From contig NZ_CP064356.1 in NCBI RefSeq assembly GCF_018141545.1, forward strand, positions 2,493,001-2,557,000: DNA of 64,000 nt, read 5' to 3'. Position numbers and translations under genes: made by a program. The stretch is from Miltoncostaea oceani. Its GTDB lineage: Bacteria; Actinomycetota; Thermoleophilia; Miltoncostaeales; Miltoncostaeaceae. Below the pieces are notes generated by a model. It did not search any database, was not told the DNA's origin, and worked only from the letters and a program-made list of their open reading frames with translations. Below are positions 25,368 to 32,739 of this stretch, one piece after another; the stretch's first letter is position 1, and the number at the start of each line of letters is the position of its first letter.

Positions 25368-26906
25368 TCAGCGGCGGCGGAGCATCCCGAAGATGCCGCG
25401 GACGACCTCGCGCGCCACCTGCTTGCCGACGCCGGAGCCGAGGATGTCCTGCACCTGGTCGGCGAGGGTGTCGTCGGCGCGTGGGGCGGGGCGGCGGGCC
25501 GGCTCACGGGGCGGCGGGCGCTCGGCGGCGCGTGTCCGCACCTCCTCGGCGCGGGCGGCGTCGCCGGCGATGCGCGCCTCGAGCATCTCGGCGGCGCTCT
25601 CCCGGTCGAGGCGGTTCGCGTACCGCGGCGTCAGCGGCGACGCGGCGATGGTGGCGGCGCGCTCCTCGGGCAGCAGCGGGGTCATCCGCGACGCCGGCGG
25701 GTAGAGGCGCGTCGCCGCGACCGGGGTGGGGACGCCGCGGTCGTCGAGCACCGTCACGGCGGCTTCGCCGACGCCGAGCGACTGGAGCGTCTGCGCGAGG
25801 TCGTAGTGCTCGGTGATGGGGAAGGTCTCGACGGCCGACTTCAGGGCGCGGGCGTCCTTCGGCGTGAAGGCGCGGACGGCGTGCTGCACCCGGTGGCCGA
25901 GCTGCGACAGGACCTCGTCGGGGAGGTCGGTCGGGAGCTGGGTGATGAAGAAGACGCCGACGCCCTTCGAGCGGATGAGGCGGACCGTCTGGGCGACGGC
26001 GTCGAGGAAGGCGTCGGAGGCGTCGTCGAACAGGAGGTGCGCCTCGTCGAAGAAGAAGACGAGCGTCGGTTTCTCGGGGTCCCCGACCTCGGGGAGCCGC
26101 TCGAACAGCTCGGCGAGCACCCACATGAGGAACGTGGAGAAGAGCGCCGGCTGGCGGGCCACGTCGACGAGGTCCAGGACGGAGACGATGCCGCGCCCGT
26201 CGGGGGCGGTGCGCAGCAGGTCCATCACGTCGAAGGCGGGCTCGCCGAAGAACACGCCGCCGCCCTCGGCCTCGAGCTGGGAGACCTTGCGGAGCAGCAC
26301 CCCCGCGGTGGCGGTGGAGATGCCGCCGAGCGTCTTCAGCTCCGCCTTCCCGGGGCCGGTGAGCCACGCGAGCGCGGCGCGGAGGTCCTCCAGGTCGATG
26401 AGGGGCAGGCCCTTCTCGTCGCAGAAGCGGAAGACGAGGCCGAGGCTCGACTCCTGGGTCTCGTTGACGCCGAGCACCTTCGACAGGAGCGTCGGGCCGA
26501 ACTCGGTGACGGTGGCGCGGATGGCGACGCCGTCCCGGCCGGTGAGCGACATCAGCTCGACGGGGCACCCCGCCGGCGCCCATGCGGTGGCGAGCTCGGT
26601 GGCGCGGGCGGTGATGCGGTCGCCGGCGGTTCCGGGCGCGCCGATGCCGGCGAGGTCGCCCTTCATGTCGGCGGCGAAGACGGGGCAGCCGGCCTGGGAG
26701 ATCTGCTCGGCGATGAGCTGGAGGGTGCGGGTCTTGCCGGTGCCCGTGGCGCCCGCGATGAGGCCGTGGCGGTTGAGGAAGCCGACGGGGATGGCGACCT
26801 CGACGCCGGTGTCGGGCTGCTCGGGGACGGCGAAGGGGCGGCCGAGGCGGATGGTGGGGCCGGCGAACGTGTATCCCGCCGCCATGTCCCCGTGGAAGTC
26901 GCTCAC
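25368..26906 (-). CDS. HerA-like ATPase (DUF853 family)
   Basis: The 512-residue protein is a VirD4/HerA-clan P-loop ATPase. Walker A is G-A-T-G-T-G-K-T-R-T near 46-55, Walker B is L-V-F-F-F-D-E-A-H-L-L-F near 223-234, and I-T-Q-L-P-T-D-L-P-D-E-V provides the sensor region typical of DUF853 proteins. A proline-rich stretch precedes the C-terminal helix. These proteins are annotated as helicase-like, but no DNA role has been shown by this sequence. The GTG overlaps the stop of the oxidoreductase gene by 4 bases, and a CoA-ester lyase follows 4 bp later. Confidence 0.9.
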   Translation of the reverse strand: MSDFHGDMAAGYTFAGPTIRLGRPFAVPEQPDTGVEVAIPVGFLNRHGLIAGATGTGKTRTLQLIAEQISQAGCPVFAADMKGDLAGIGAPGTAGDRITARATELATAWAPAGCPVELMSLTGRDGVAIRATVTEFGPTLLSKVLGVNETQESSLGLVFRFCDEKGLPLIDLEDLRAALAWLTGPGKAELKTLGGISTATAGVLLRKVSQLEAEGGGVFFGEPAFDVMDLLRTAPDGRGIVSVLDLVDVARQPALFSTFLMWVLAELFERLPEVGDPEKPTLVFFFDEAHLLFDDASDAFLDAVAQTVRLIRSKGVGVFFITQLPTDLPDEVLSQLGHRVQHAVRAFTPKDARALKSAVETFPITEHYDLAQTLQSLGVGEAAVTVLDDRGVPTPVAATRLYPPASRMTPLLPEERAATIAASPLTPRYANRLDRESAAEMLEARIAGDAARAEEVRTRAAERPPPREPARRPAPRADDTLADQVQDILGSGVGKQVAREVVRGIFGMLRRR

Positions 26907-27850
26907 CGCGGGTCGATGGCCGTCTTGATCCCGCCGGCGCCCTCCGCCTGGAGGCGCCACGCGTCGGGTGCGCCCTCCAGCGGGACGGTGGTGACGTCGA
27001 GCACCACCTCGCCGGCGAGGGCGGCGGCGGCGAGCTCGGCGTAGGCGGTCCGGAGGCGCTCGGGTTCCTCGACCAGCACCGAGAACCCACGGATGTCGAG
27101 CCGGCGGCCGCGGAGGCCCCCGGCGGTGATCGCGGCGGTGGGGCTCTCGGCGTTGCCGACCTGCACGAGGCGCCCCCGGGGGGCGAGTGCGGCGAGCGCG
27201 GCGACGGCGGAGTCGCCCCAGAGGGGGTCGATGACGAGGTCGAGGCCGTCGGGGCATTCGGCGCGGAGGGCGTCGGCGAGGTCCGGCCCGGTGGGGAGGG
27301 CGACGTCGGCGCCGAGGTCGAGGGCCCGCGCGCGACCGCGGTCGCTGCGGGCGACGGCGACGACGCGGGCGGCGCCGGCGGAGCGTGCGGCCTGGACGGC
27401 GACCTGCCCGACGGCGCCGCCGGCGGCGAGGACGGCGACGGTCTCCCCGGGGACGAGGGCGCCGCGGTCGAGCACCGGCATCCACCCGGCGAGGCCGGCG
27501 ATGCCGAGGGCGACGGCGAGGTCGTCGTCGCATCCCTCCGGCACGGGGACGAGCGCGGCCTCGGGGACGGCGGCGACCTCGGCGATCCCCCCGGTGAGGC
27601 CGATGGCCCAGACGCGGGTGCCGGGCGGGTGGGCCTCGGAGGCGATGACCTCACCGACGATCTCGGCGCCGGGGACGTACGGCGGGTCGGGCACCGGCAT
27701 GTAGAACCGGCCGGCGGCGATGGCGAGGTCGAGCGGGTTGATCGACGCCCGGCTGACGCGCACGAGCGCCGTTCCGGGCCCCGCGACGGGCTCCGGCACC
27801 TCCGCGACGACGGGGGTCGCGCCCCGATCGGTGACGCTCAGTCCACGCAT
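26903..27850 (-). CDS. MDR-superfamily NADPH:quinone-type oxidoreductase
   Basis: The 315-residue protein is a zinc-free medium-chain dehydrogenase/reductase. It has the N-terminal catalytic GroES-like fold (I-N-P-L-D-L-A-I-A-A-G-R, Y-V-P-G-A-E-I-V-G-E-V) and a Rossmann domain with A-A-G-G-A-V-G-Q-V-A-V-Q-A-A. Zinc-ligand cysteines are absent, consistent with the quinone oxidoreductase branch. It would use NADPH to reduce a quinone or enone; the real substrate is unknown. It is the first gene of a coupled leftward set followed by the HerA-like ATPase and CoA-ester lyase. Confidence 0.88.
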   Translation of the reverse strand: MRGLSVTDRGATPVVAEVPEPVAGPGTALVRVSRASINPLDLAIAAGRFYMPVPDPPYVPGAEIVGEVIASEAHPPGTRVWAIGLTGGIAEVAAVPEAALVPVPEGCDDDLAVALGIAGLAGWMPVLDRGALVPGETVAVLAAGGAVGQVAVQAARSAGAARVVAVARSDRGRARALDLGADVALPTGPDLADALRAECPDGLDLVIDPLWGDSAVAALAALAPRGRLVQVGNAESPTAAITAGGLRGRRLDIRGFSVLVEEPERLRTAYAELAAAALAGEVVLDVTTVPLEGAPDAWRLQAEGAGGIKTAIDPR

Positions 27851-27951
27851 GCCCGGGCACGCTACACGCCGCCCGCCGGTCGCACGCCCCGCCGGTGATC
27901 GTTGGCCACCCGGCCAAAGGCGGTGCCGGTTCCCCGGCTCACACTGGCCCC

Positions 27952-28137
27952 ATGAACCAGAGCAACCCTGATGGGCACGACGGCGTCTGGGTCCCCTGCG
28001 GCACGTGCTGGGGCCAGCGAAAGCTCTACGCGGCCCCGGCCGGTGGCGGTCCGCTGGAACCCCACACGTGCCCGAGCTGCATGGGGATCGGCGAGCGCCT
28101 CATGGGCGGGGACCAGGTCCCCGCCCCCACCGCCTAG
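27952..28137 (+). CDS. Small zinc-ribbon-like protein with two C-x-x-C knuckles
   Basis: The 61-residue protein contains C-G-T-C-W-G-Q and C-P-S-C-M-G-I-G, spaced by about 24 residues. These resemble DnaJ-type C-x-x-C-x-G-x-G knuckles and probably bind one zinc ion. No other domain is present. The ATG at 27952 lacks a strong ribosome site. The stop TAG is part of CTAG, shared base for base with the stop of the convergent HTH gene, so the two genes overlap by 4 bp. Function unknown, possibly an RNA- or protein-binding adaptor. Confidence 0.65.
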   Translation: MNQSNPDGHDGVWVPCGTCWGQRKLYAAPAGGGPLEPHTCPSCMGIGERLMGGDQVPAPTA

Positions 28138-28985
28138 AGCGAGCGCACCGGGACCCGGGTCGCCCCCCGGCGGGGCGCGGCCCGGGGACGACGGTGGGCC
28201 GAGACGGACGCCGGACGGGAGTGCGCGCGGGCGGACCGCTTCCGGGGACTGACCGGAGGGGTCGCGCCGGCCGGGAGGCGGGACGCGGATCCTGGTCCGG
28301 CCCCCGAGGGGTGGCCTGAGCCGCGTGCGAGCGGATGCCGGGTATGGGCGGCGAACCGCTTCTGGGGACCGACGGGAGGGGTCGCGCCGGCCGGGACGCG
28401 GGACCCGGATCCTGGTCCGTTCCCTGAGGGTTGGCGTTCGACGCCGGCACCTCCGCCCGGAGGCCCAGTAGGCGGGGGCGGGGGCGGAGAGGGGGGCGGA
28501 GGCGGCGGCTCGGGGGGTCCGCCGAGCCAGCGGCCGTCGCGGAACCAGCGGCGCATCGTCCGCACGCTCGGAGGCCGGGCGGGTCCGCGGCGTTCCCGTT
28601 CCCGGAGACGGGCGATCACCTCCGCGGGACGGTGGCCGGATGCGAACAGCGCCTCCGCCTCCCGGCGGAGGTCGGGCCACGCGTACGAGCCGGGGAGGTC
28701 GCGGGGCAGGGCGCGGTTCCGGAGCCGTGCGCGGTGCAGGTCGAGGGCACGGGAGCGCCGGGCGGTGAAGCACCCCGCGCCTCGCCACACCGCCATGAGG
28801 CTGGCGACGAGGTCCCGCCCGGCCCGCCGACACTGGAACTCCTCGGAGCGGTGGTCGGCGCACAACCACACGCTGACCCCACCGGGGAGGTGCAGCTCCG
28901 CGCGACCTCCCCGACCCGCCCCCACGCAGATCGCACACGGGGGGAGCTTCCCGAGCGGTTCACCCTTGTAGAAGCTGCGAGCCAT
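28134..28985 (-). CDS. Cys-knuckle plus helix-turn-helix protein with proline-rich repetitive tail
   Basis: I do not recognise a named family. The 283-residue protein has an N-terminal C-A-I-C ... C-A-D-H arrangement (about residues 17-47) that looks like a zinc-binding knuckle, a basic middle, and a homeodomain-like segment at about 105-150 (E-A-L-F-A-S-G-H-R-P-A-E-V-I, then S-V-R-T-M-R-R-W-F-R-D-G-R-W). After a poly-Pro stretch come two 40-residue repeats. The ATG at 28985 is chosen because the M-A-R-S-F-Y-K start gives a compact N-terminus. The 425 bp in front of it carry the phased palindrome array, so it may bind there; that is inference. Confidence 0.55.
   Translation of the reverse strand: MARSFYKGEPLGKLPPCAICVGAGRGGRAELHLPGGVSVWLCADHRSEEFQCRRAGRDLVASLMAVWRGAGCFTARRSRALDLHRARLRNRALPRDLPGSYAWPDLRREAEALFASGHRPAEVIARLRERERRGPARPPSVRTMRRWFRDGRWLGGPPEPPPPPPSPPPPPPTGPPGGGAGVERQPSGNGPGSGSRVPAGATPPVGPQKRFAAHTRHPLARGSGHPSGAGPGSASRLPAGATPPVSPRKRSARAHSRPASVSAHRRPRAAPRRGATRVPVRSL
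28231..28433. repeat. Two direct repeats, 83 bp each, offset exactly 120 bp
   Basis: Bases 28231-28313 and 28351-28433 agree at about 73 of 83 positions with no gaps. The 120-bp offset equals 40 codons, so the repeats stay in frame within the leftward HTH gene and give a repeated 40-residue tail module (core S-R-V/L-P-A-G-A-T-P-P-V). A third, weaker copy was looked for to the left and is not convincing. Confidence 0.75.
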
Positions 28986-29067
28986 CGAGGTCGATCGTGA
29001 CGACCGGGGACCGACGCGGGACACCACGACCGCGACGACTCCGTGTCAGCCCTGTGCCGTCCGGGGT

Positions 29068-29290
29068 GCGAATGGACCCCGCCGCCGGGTCCAAGTGGCC
29101 GAGACACTTACGGCCGGGGCTCCCGCCGGCCTCGATCCCCTTCGCTTCCCTGGGTCCTCCCGGCCACGTGGACCTCGACGCTCGGCCACATGGAACGTAT
29201 CGGTGAGTCGTGGACGGCCGGCGGAAAGGGGTCGGGAGAGGGGCGGGTGACGAGACGGCCACTTGGACCGTCACGGAGGTCCATTTGGCC
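29068..29290. promoter_or_regulatory. Array of five phased near-palindromic sites plus a half-site
   Basis: Five copies of GGCCACNTGGACC or its complement occur at 29088-29100 (-), 29162-29174 (+), 29184-29196 (+), 29257-29269 (+) and 29278-29290 (-); a half-site TGGACC lies at 29073-29078. Each has the palindromic core CCANNTGG. Core centres are 29094.5, 29167.5, 29189.5, 29262.5 and 29284.5, so spacings are 73, 22, 73 and 22 bp, close to 7 and 2 helical turns. The spacers between sites are unlike each other. This looks like a cooperative operator. An RNA reading is also possible, because the last two copies can pair across an 8-base loop with 11 of 13 bases matched. Confidence 0.65.
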
Positions 29291-29411
29291 CTCCACCGGC
29301 GACGGGGCCTAGCAAGGCCCTGGCGGACGGGGCCACCACACGCGTCGAGCCATCTCGGATCAGGCGGACGAGCCGGCCGTCGGGTCCCGTCGAACGGGGC
29401 CCGGGGGGGCG
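29291..29411. other. Non-coding stretch with a small hairpin
   Basis: Together with 28986-29067 and the array, this completes the only gene-free stretch longer than 300 bp in the window (28986-29411). It contains GGGCCT at 29305-29310 and AGGCCC at 29315-29320 around the loop AGCA, which could terminate the leftward small gene that ends at 29412. Short open frames cross the region in several frames, but none has a ribosome site or recognisable protein. Confidence 0.5.
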
Positions 29412-29525
29412 TCAGTCGCGCTTGCGGCTGCTGCGGTTCTCGGGTCGGAGGGGGCATCCGGCGCAGAGGCGCTTCGAGTCGCAGCACTTCTTCTTGATCT
29501 TGATCTTCTTCTTCGTCTTCGCCAC
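29412..29525 (-). CDS. Very small Lys-rich protein with a C-C ... C-x-x-C motif
   Basis: The 37-codon frame starts with GTG (A-K-T-K-K-K-I-K-I-K-K-K) and continues C-C-D-S-K-R-L-C-A-G-C-P-L-R-P-E. The run of AAG codons in a genome that otherwise prefers Arg, together with the four clustered Cys, is unlikely to be random. A Lys-rich start followed by a zinc-binding knuckle suggests a nucleic-acid-binding mini-protein. The frame is open far upstream, so a longer product cannot be excluded, but the upstream translation looks like antisense of the PAP2 gene. No strong ribosome site is seen. Confidence 0.5.
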   Translation of the reverse strand: MAKTKKKIKIKKKCCDSKRLCAGCPLRPENRSSRKRD

Positions 29526-29723
29526 GTCCCGGGGAGCATACCGACCGAAGCGGTGAGGTGAGGTGCACCGAACTACGAGGGGACGGTCGTCTCCCAGCGG
29601 CGCCGGGGCGCGCGACCGGCCACGGCGCCCGCCGCGCCGCCCCCGACCCACGGCCGCCGCGTCGCACCCCCGCCCGGACCCGCGGACGGCCCCCGGCGGG
29701 GGCGCTCGTCTACCCTGCCCCGC

Positions 29724-30341
29724 GTGGATCCCGTCGAGATCATCGTCCGCATCGACCGCGCCCTCCTCGACGCGGTCACGGCGCTGCGGGCCGGCCCCGT
29801 GACACCTGTCATGCGCCTCGCCTCCGAGTGGTGGGTGAAGAGCCTCGCCATCCCCGCGATCGGCGTCGCCGCGGAACTCGCGCGCCGCCCGCGGGCGCTC
29901 CCGCCCACGATCCCCCTCGCCGCCGCGGCGCTCGCGCTCGCGTCGCTGTCGTCGAGCAGCCTCAAGGACCTCTTCGACCGCGCCCGGCCCACCCTCGCCG
30001 ACCCGTCCCTCACCGCCCTCATCGGCCTCCCCGGCGACTCCTCCTTCCCCTCCGGCCACGCCACCAGCGCGTTCGCCGCCGCCGGCATCGTCGCCGCCCT
30101 CCACCCGTCGCTGCGCGCCCCCGCCCTCGCGCTCGCCTCCCTCGTCGCCGTCTCCCGCGTCTACCTCGGCGTCCACCACCCCGTCGACATCACCGCCGGA
30201 GCCCTCCTCGGCCTCCTCATCGCCGTCGTCGTCATCGTCACCTCCCAGCGCGCCATCCCCGCAGGACGGTGGCGGACCACCTTGAGCACCCCCGCCCTCA
30301 CCGCGAGGATGCGACGGTGGCCACGCCCCCTCACCGCCTGA
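29724..30341 (+). CDS. PAP2-family membrane phosphatase
   Basis: The 205-residue protein is a membrane-embedded phosphatase of the type-2 phosphatidic acid phosphatase family, whose members act on phosphatidate, undecaprenyl pyrophosphate or similar lipids. The three catalytic motifs are intact: K81-D-L-F-D-R-A-R-P, P-S-G-H at 109-112, and S-R-V-Y-L-G-V-H-H-P-V-D at 144-155 with the nucleophilic His. Five or six membrane helices are predicted. The GTG at 29724 is the start. An SDR gene follows 10 bp later, so both are probably on one message. Confidence 0.92.
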   Translation: MDPVEIIVRIDRALLDAVTALRAGPVTPVMRLASEWWVKSLAIPAIGVAAELARRPRALPPTIPLAAAALALASLSSSSLKDLFDRARPTLADPSLTALIGLPGDSSFPSGHATSAFAAAGIVAALHPSLRAPALALASLVAVSRVYLGVHHPVDITAGALLGLLIAVVVIVTSQRAIPAGRWRTTLSTPALTARMRRWPRPLTA

Positions 30342-30351
30342 GCACCGCGAC

Positions 30352-31026
30352 ATGAGCCGGGTGCTCGTCGCCGGGGCGACCGGCGCCATCGGCGGCCTCG
30401 TCGCCCGCGAGCTCGCCCGCCGCGGCGCCGACCTCGCCGTCACGGGACGCGACGCCGCCGCCCTCGACGCCCTCGCCGCCGACCTCGGGCCCTCGGTGGC
30501 GCTCGCCGTCGCCGCCGACCTCACCGGCGACGGCGAACCCGACCGCGTCGTCGCCGAGGCCCACGCCGCCCTCGGCGGACTCGACGCCGTCGTCTGCGCC
30601 GTCGGAGTCGTCGCGTTCGGACCGGTCGCCGAACTCGACGACGCGACCCTCACCACCCTGCTGCAGGTCAACGTGGCGGCCCCGGCGCGCCTCACCCGCG
30701 CCGCCGCCGCCCACATGGAGAAGGGCGGCGTCATCGTGAACCTGTCGGCCATCGTCGCCGACATGCCCACCGCCGGGATGGCCGCCTACTCGGCGTCCAA
30801 GGCGGCGCTCACCGCGTTCGACCGCGCCGCCGGGCGGGAGCTCCGCCGCGCCGGACTGCGCCTCGTCGACGTCCGCCCACCCCACCTCGCGACCGGCCTC
30901 GAGACACGCCCCATCGCCGGCACCGCACCCCGCCTGCCGGAGGGACGCGACCCCAGCGACTGGGCCCGCCGGATCGCCGACGCCGTCGACGACCCCGGCG
31001 TCACCGAGGTCGGCCCGGAGGCCTGA
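30352..31026 (+). CDS. Short-chain dehydrogenase/reductase (SDR)
   Basis: The 224-residue classical SDR has the nucleotide-binding motif G-A-T-G-A-I-G at 8-14, the C-A-V-G stretch in place of N-N-A-G, the catalytic Ser in N-L-S-A-I-V, and Y-S-A-S-K as Tyr-x-x-x-Lys near 145-149. It would oxidise an alcohol or reduce a carbonyl with NAD(P). T-G-R-D after beta-2 favours NADP(H) over NAD(H). The substrate is unknown. Its 3' end overlaps the convergent hypothetical gene by 26 bp. Confidence 0.9.
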   Translation: MSRVLVAGATGAIGGLVARELARRGADLAVTGRDAAALDALAADLGPSVALAVAADLTGDGEPDRVVAEAHAALGGLDAVVCAVGVVAFGPVAELDDATLTTLLQVNVAAPARLTRAAAAHMEKGGVIVNLSAIVADMPTAGMAAYSASKAALTAFDRAAGRELRRAGLRLVDVRPPHLATGLETRPIAGTAPRLPEGRDPSDWARRIADAVDDPGVTEVGPEA

Positions 31027-31891
31027 CCGCCGGACGGGGGCGCAACCGCTCCGCCCGACGCCCCGCCGCCCGCACCGCGTCCTCCACCAGCCGCCGGCCG
31101 TCCGCGCCGAGGGCGAGGTCGACCTGGGCGATCCACCGGCCCGCCTCGTCGACCAGGAGGATCGCGACGGAGTCCTGGTCCCGCAGCCGGTCCGCCAGCA
31201 CCCGCTGCTCCGGGTCGTCGAAGCGCAGGCGGATCGTGCGGCCCGCCTCCGGCACCGGCGGGCCCGCGGGGAACGCCAGCTCGAGGTCGGGACGCCCCAA
31301 CGGCTCCAGCACGTACGGCCCGACGGGCGCGACCACCACGACGGGCGCGCCCCCACGGACACCGCACGCCAGTCGCGCCGCCGCCGGCCGGGCCGCCTCC
31401 GCCCGCCACTCCCGCGTCCCGAACCCGTCCGGCGCGGGGTCCGTCGTGCGCCACTCCCCCTGCACCGCCGCCTCCCGGCGCAGCCGCTCCGCCGTCGGGC
31501 GGGACAACGCCACCACGTCACGGCGTCGCGGCCGTCCGTCCTCCGCCCCGACCCACACCAGGTCGATCGCCCCCTCCGTCCCGACGCGCCCCAGCAGCAC
31601 GCGCGCGTCCGCGAACCCGAGGTCGAGGGACATCGACACCGACGGGTCGCCGACGAGGGCCATCACCACGCGCCGCGGCCCCGTCCGGCGGTCCGATCCG
31701 ACGTCACCGGGCGTGCCGATCGCGAGGCCCCGGTCCGCGAGCGGCTCGATCTCGGCGGCCGGCACCGCGCACGCCAGGCGCACCCGGCCGCCACCCCCAT
31801 CGGGCACGACGGTCAGCCCCCGCCACCCGCGGCGCACCGCGGCCCCCAGGTCGGGTGGCACCAGCCGCTCACGATCCGGATGGGCGTCCAT
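31001..31891 (-). CDS. Hypothetical protein, 296 residues
   Basis: I do not recognise this protein. It starts M-D-A-H-P-D-R-E-R-L-V-P-P-D-L-G and shows alternating beta/alpha patterning with two similar halves: V-V-M-A-L-V-G-D-P-S in the first and V-V-V-V-A-P-V-G-P-Y in the second, suggesting an internal duplication. No signal peptide or membrane helix is evident. The C-terminal 25 residues are Arg/Pro-rich and overlap the SDR gene on the other strand. An A/T-rich segment with T-A-T-T-A-G-like -10 character lies just upstream, so the message may be nearly leaderless. Confidence 0.65.
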   Translation of the reverse strand: MDAHPDRERLVPPDLGAAVRRGWRGLTVVPDGGGGRVRLACAVPAAEIEPLADRGLAIGTPGDVGSDRRTGPRRVVMALVGDPSVSMSLDLGFADARVLLGRVGTEGAIDLVWVGAEDGRPRRRDVVALSRPTAERLRREAAVQGEWRTTDPAPDGFGTREWRAEAARPAAARLACGVRGGAPVVVVAPVGPYVLEPLGRPDLELAFPAGPPVPEAGRTIRLRFDDPEQRVLADRLRDQDSVAILLVDEAGRWIAQVDLALGADGRRLVEDAVRAAGRRAERLRPRPAVRPPGRPR

Positions 31892-31907
31892 ATTCGGTCA
31901 CCCTAAT

Positions 31908-31932
31908 ATCTGGACTTCGGATAAGTCCAGAT
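31908..31932. promoter_or_regulatory. 10-bp perfect inverted repeat between two leftward genes
   Basis: ATCTGGACTT at 31908-31917 and AAGTCCAGAT at 31923-31932 are exact complements around a 5-base loop. The element lies 6 bp after the peptidase E stop and 16 bp before the start of the hypothetical gene. It could terminate the former or act as an operator for the latter; the low GC content of this patch favours a promoter/operator. Confidence 0.5.
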
Positions 31933-31938
31933 CGTGTG

Positions 31939-32631
31939 TCAGGTCGCGAGCGCCAGGGCGGGGAGCGTCTCCTCGGCACCGTCCGCGCCCACCATCCGCG
32001 CCCCGCGCCCCGGCGCGCCGGAGAGGACGCGTTGCACGCCGTCGCCCGAGATGTGGACCGCCGCGTCGTCATCGACCGCCAGCGTCGGCGGCATCAGGCC
32101 ACGGTCGATCAGCTGGCCCAGCGCGACGAGCCGGCCAGGGTCGCTGTCGGCGTGCGGGCAGAAGCCGCCGGCCAGCAGGCCGAGGCCCGCGACGGGGGCG
32201 AACGAGGGGCCGAGCGAGTTCGTCAGGCCCGACGCGAACCAGCAGATCGCGCCGGCGCTCACGCCGGCGAGGACGACGCCCTGCTCCCACGCGGTCCGCA
32301 GGATCGCCCCGATGCCGTGGACGCCCCACACCGCCATCAGGTTCGCGCTGCTCCCGCCGCCGACGTAGATCACGTCCTGCGCGAGCAGGCGCTCCTCCAG
32401 GTCCTCGGGGTGTGGCCGGAACAGCGCGAGGTGCGACGGCTCGCACGGCAGGCGGCCGAAGAACTCGTGGAACCGTGCGACGAGCCAGTCCGAGTCGCCG
32501 CTCGCGGTCGGCAGCAGCAGCACCCGCGGCCGGTCGGAGCGCGCGAGACCGAGGATGTAGTCCTCGACGGCTCCGCCCCGCATGTCGGAGGACCAGCCCC
32601 CGCCCCCGCAGGCCACGATGTTGCGTGTCAT
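31939..32631 (-). CDS. Peptidase E-like protein (family S51)
   Basis: The 230-residue protein matches dipeptidase E (S51), which cleaves Asp-X dipeptides. N-terminal A-C-G-G-G-G-W-S, V-I-Y-V-G-G-G-S-S-A-N-L and the nucleophile elbow G-V-S-A-G-A-I-C-W-F with Ser125 are seen, so the active-site Ser is kept. The ATG at 32631 places M-T-R-N-I-V-A-C-G-G-G-G at the normal family start; further in-frame ATGs upstream would add a non-conserved stretch. It is divergent from a second S51 gene 108 bp away. Confidence 0.88.
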   Translation of the reverse strand: MTRNIVACGGGGWSSDMRGGAVEDYILGLARSDRPRVLLLPTASGDSDWLVARFHEFFGRLPCEPSHLALFRPHPEDLEERLLAQDVIYVGGGSSANLMAVWGVHGIGAILRTAWEQGVVLAGVSAGAICWFASGLTNSLGPSFAPVAGLGLLAGGFCPHADSDPGRLVALGQLIDRGLMPPTLAVDDDAAVHISGDGVQRVLSGAPGRGARMVGADGAEETLPALALAT

Positions 32632-32739
32632 CCCGGCCAGACTAGCGAGCGCGGTCATGTGCACCGGGCCATGCGTCGCGGCGGAAGTCTGTGCCACGGT
32701 CCCTGCACACGGGCACCCCCGTCCCGCAAGATCGCGGCC

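Noticed and set aside
28231-28433. Direct repeats as a possible CRISPR array
   Set aside because: Only two copies, too long, in frame within a gene, and no cas genes.
29068-29290. Phased sites as a replication origin or plasmid iteron
   Set aside because: No DnaA-box pattern, no replication gene except dnaE 26 kb away, and the site type is palindromic rather than directly repeated.
29108-29296. Short minus-strand frame of 62 codons through the site array
   Set aside because: No ribosome site, no recognisable protein, and the repeated DNA sites do not keep a common frame.
29350-29387. Possible further degenerate array sites (CCATCTCGG and GGCCGTCGGGTCC)
   Set aside because: They match the core poorly and the first is out of register, so I did not count them.
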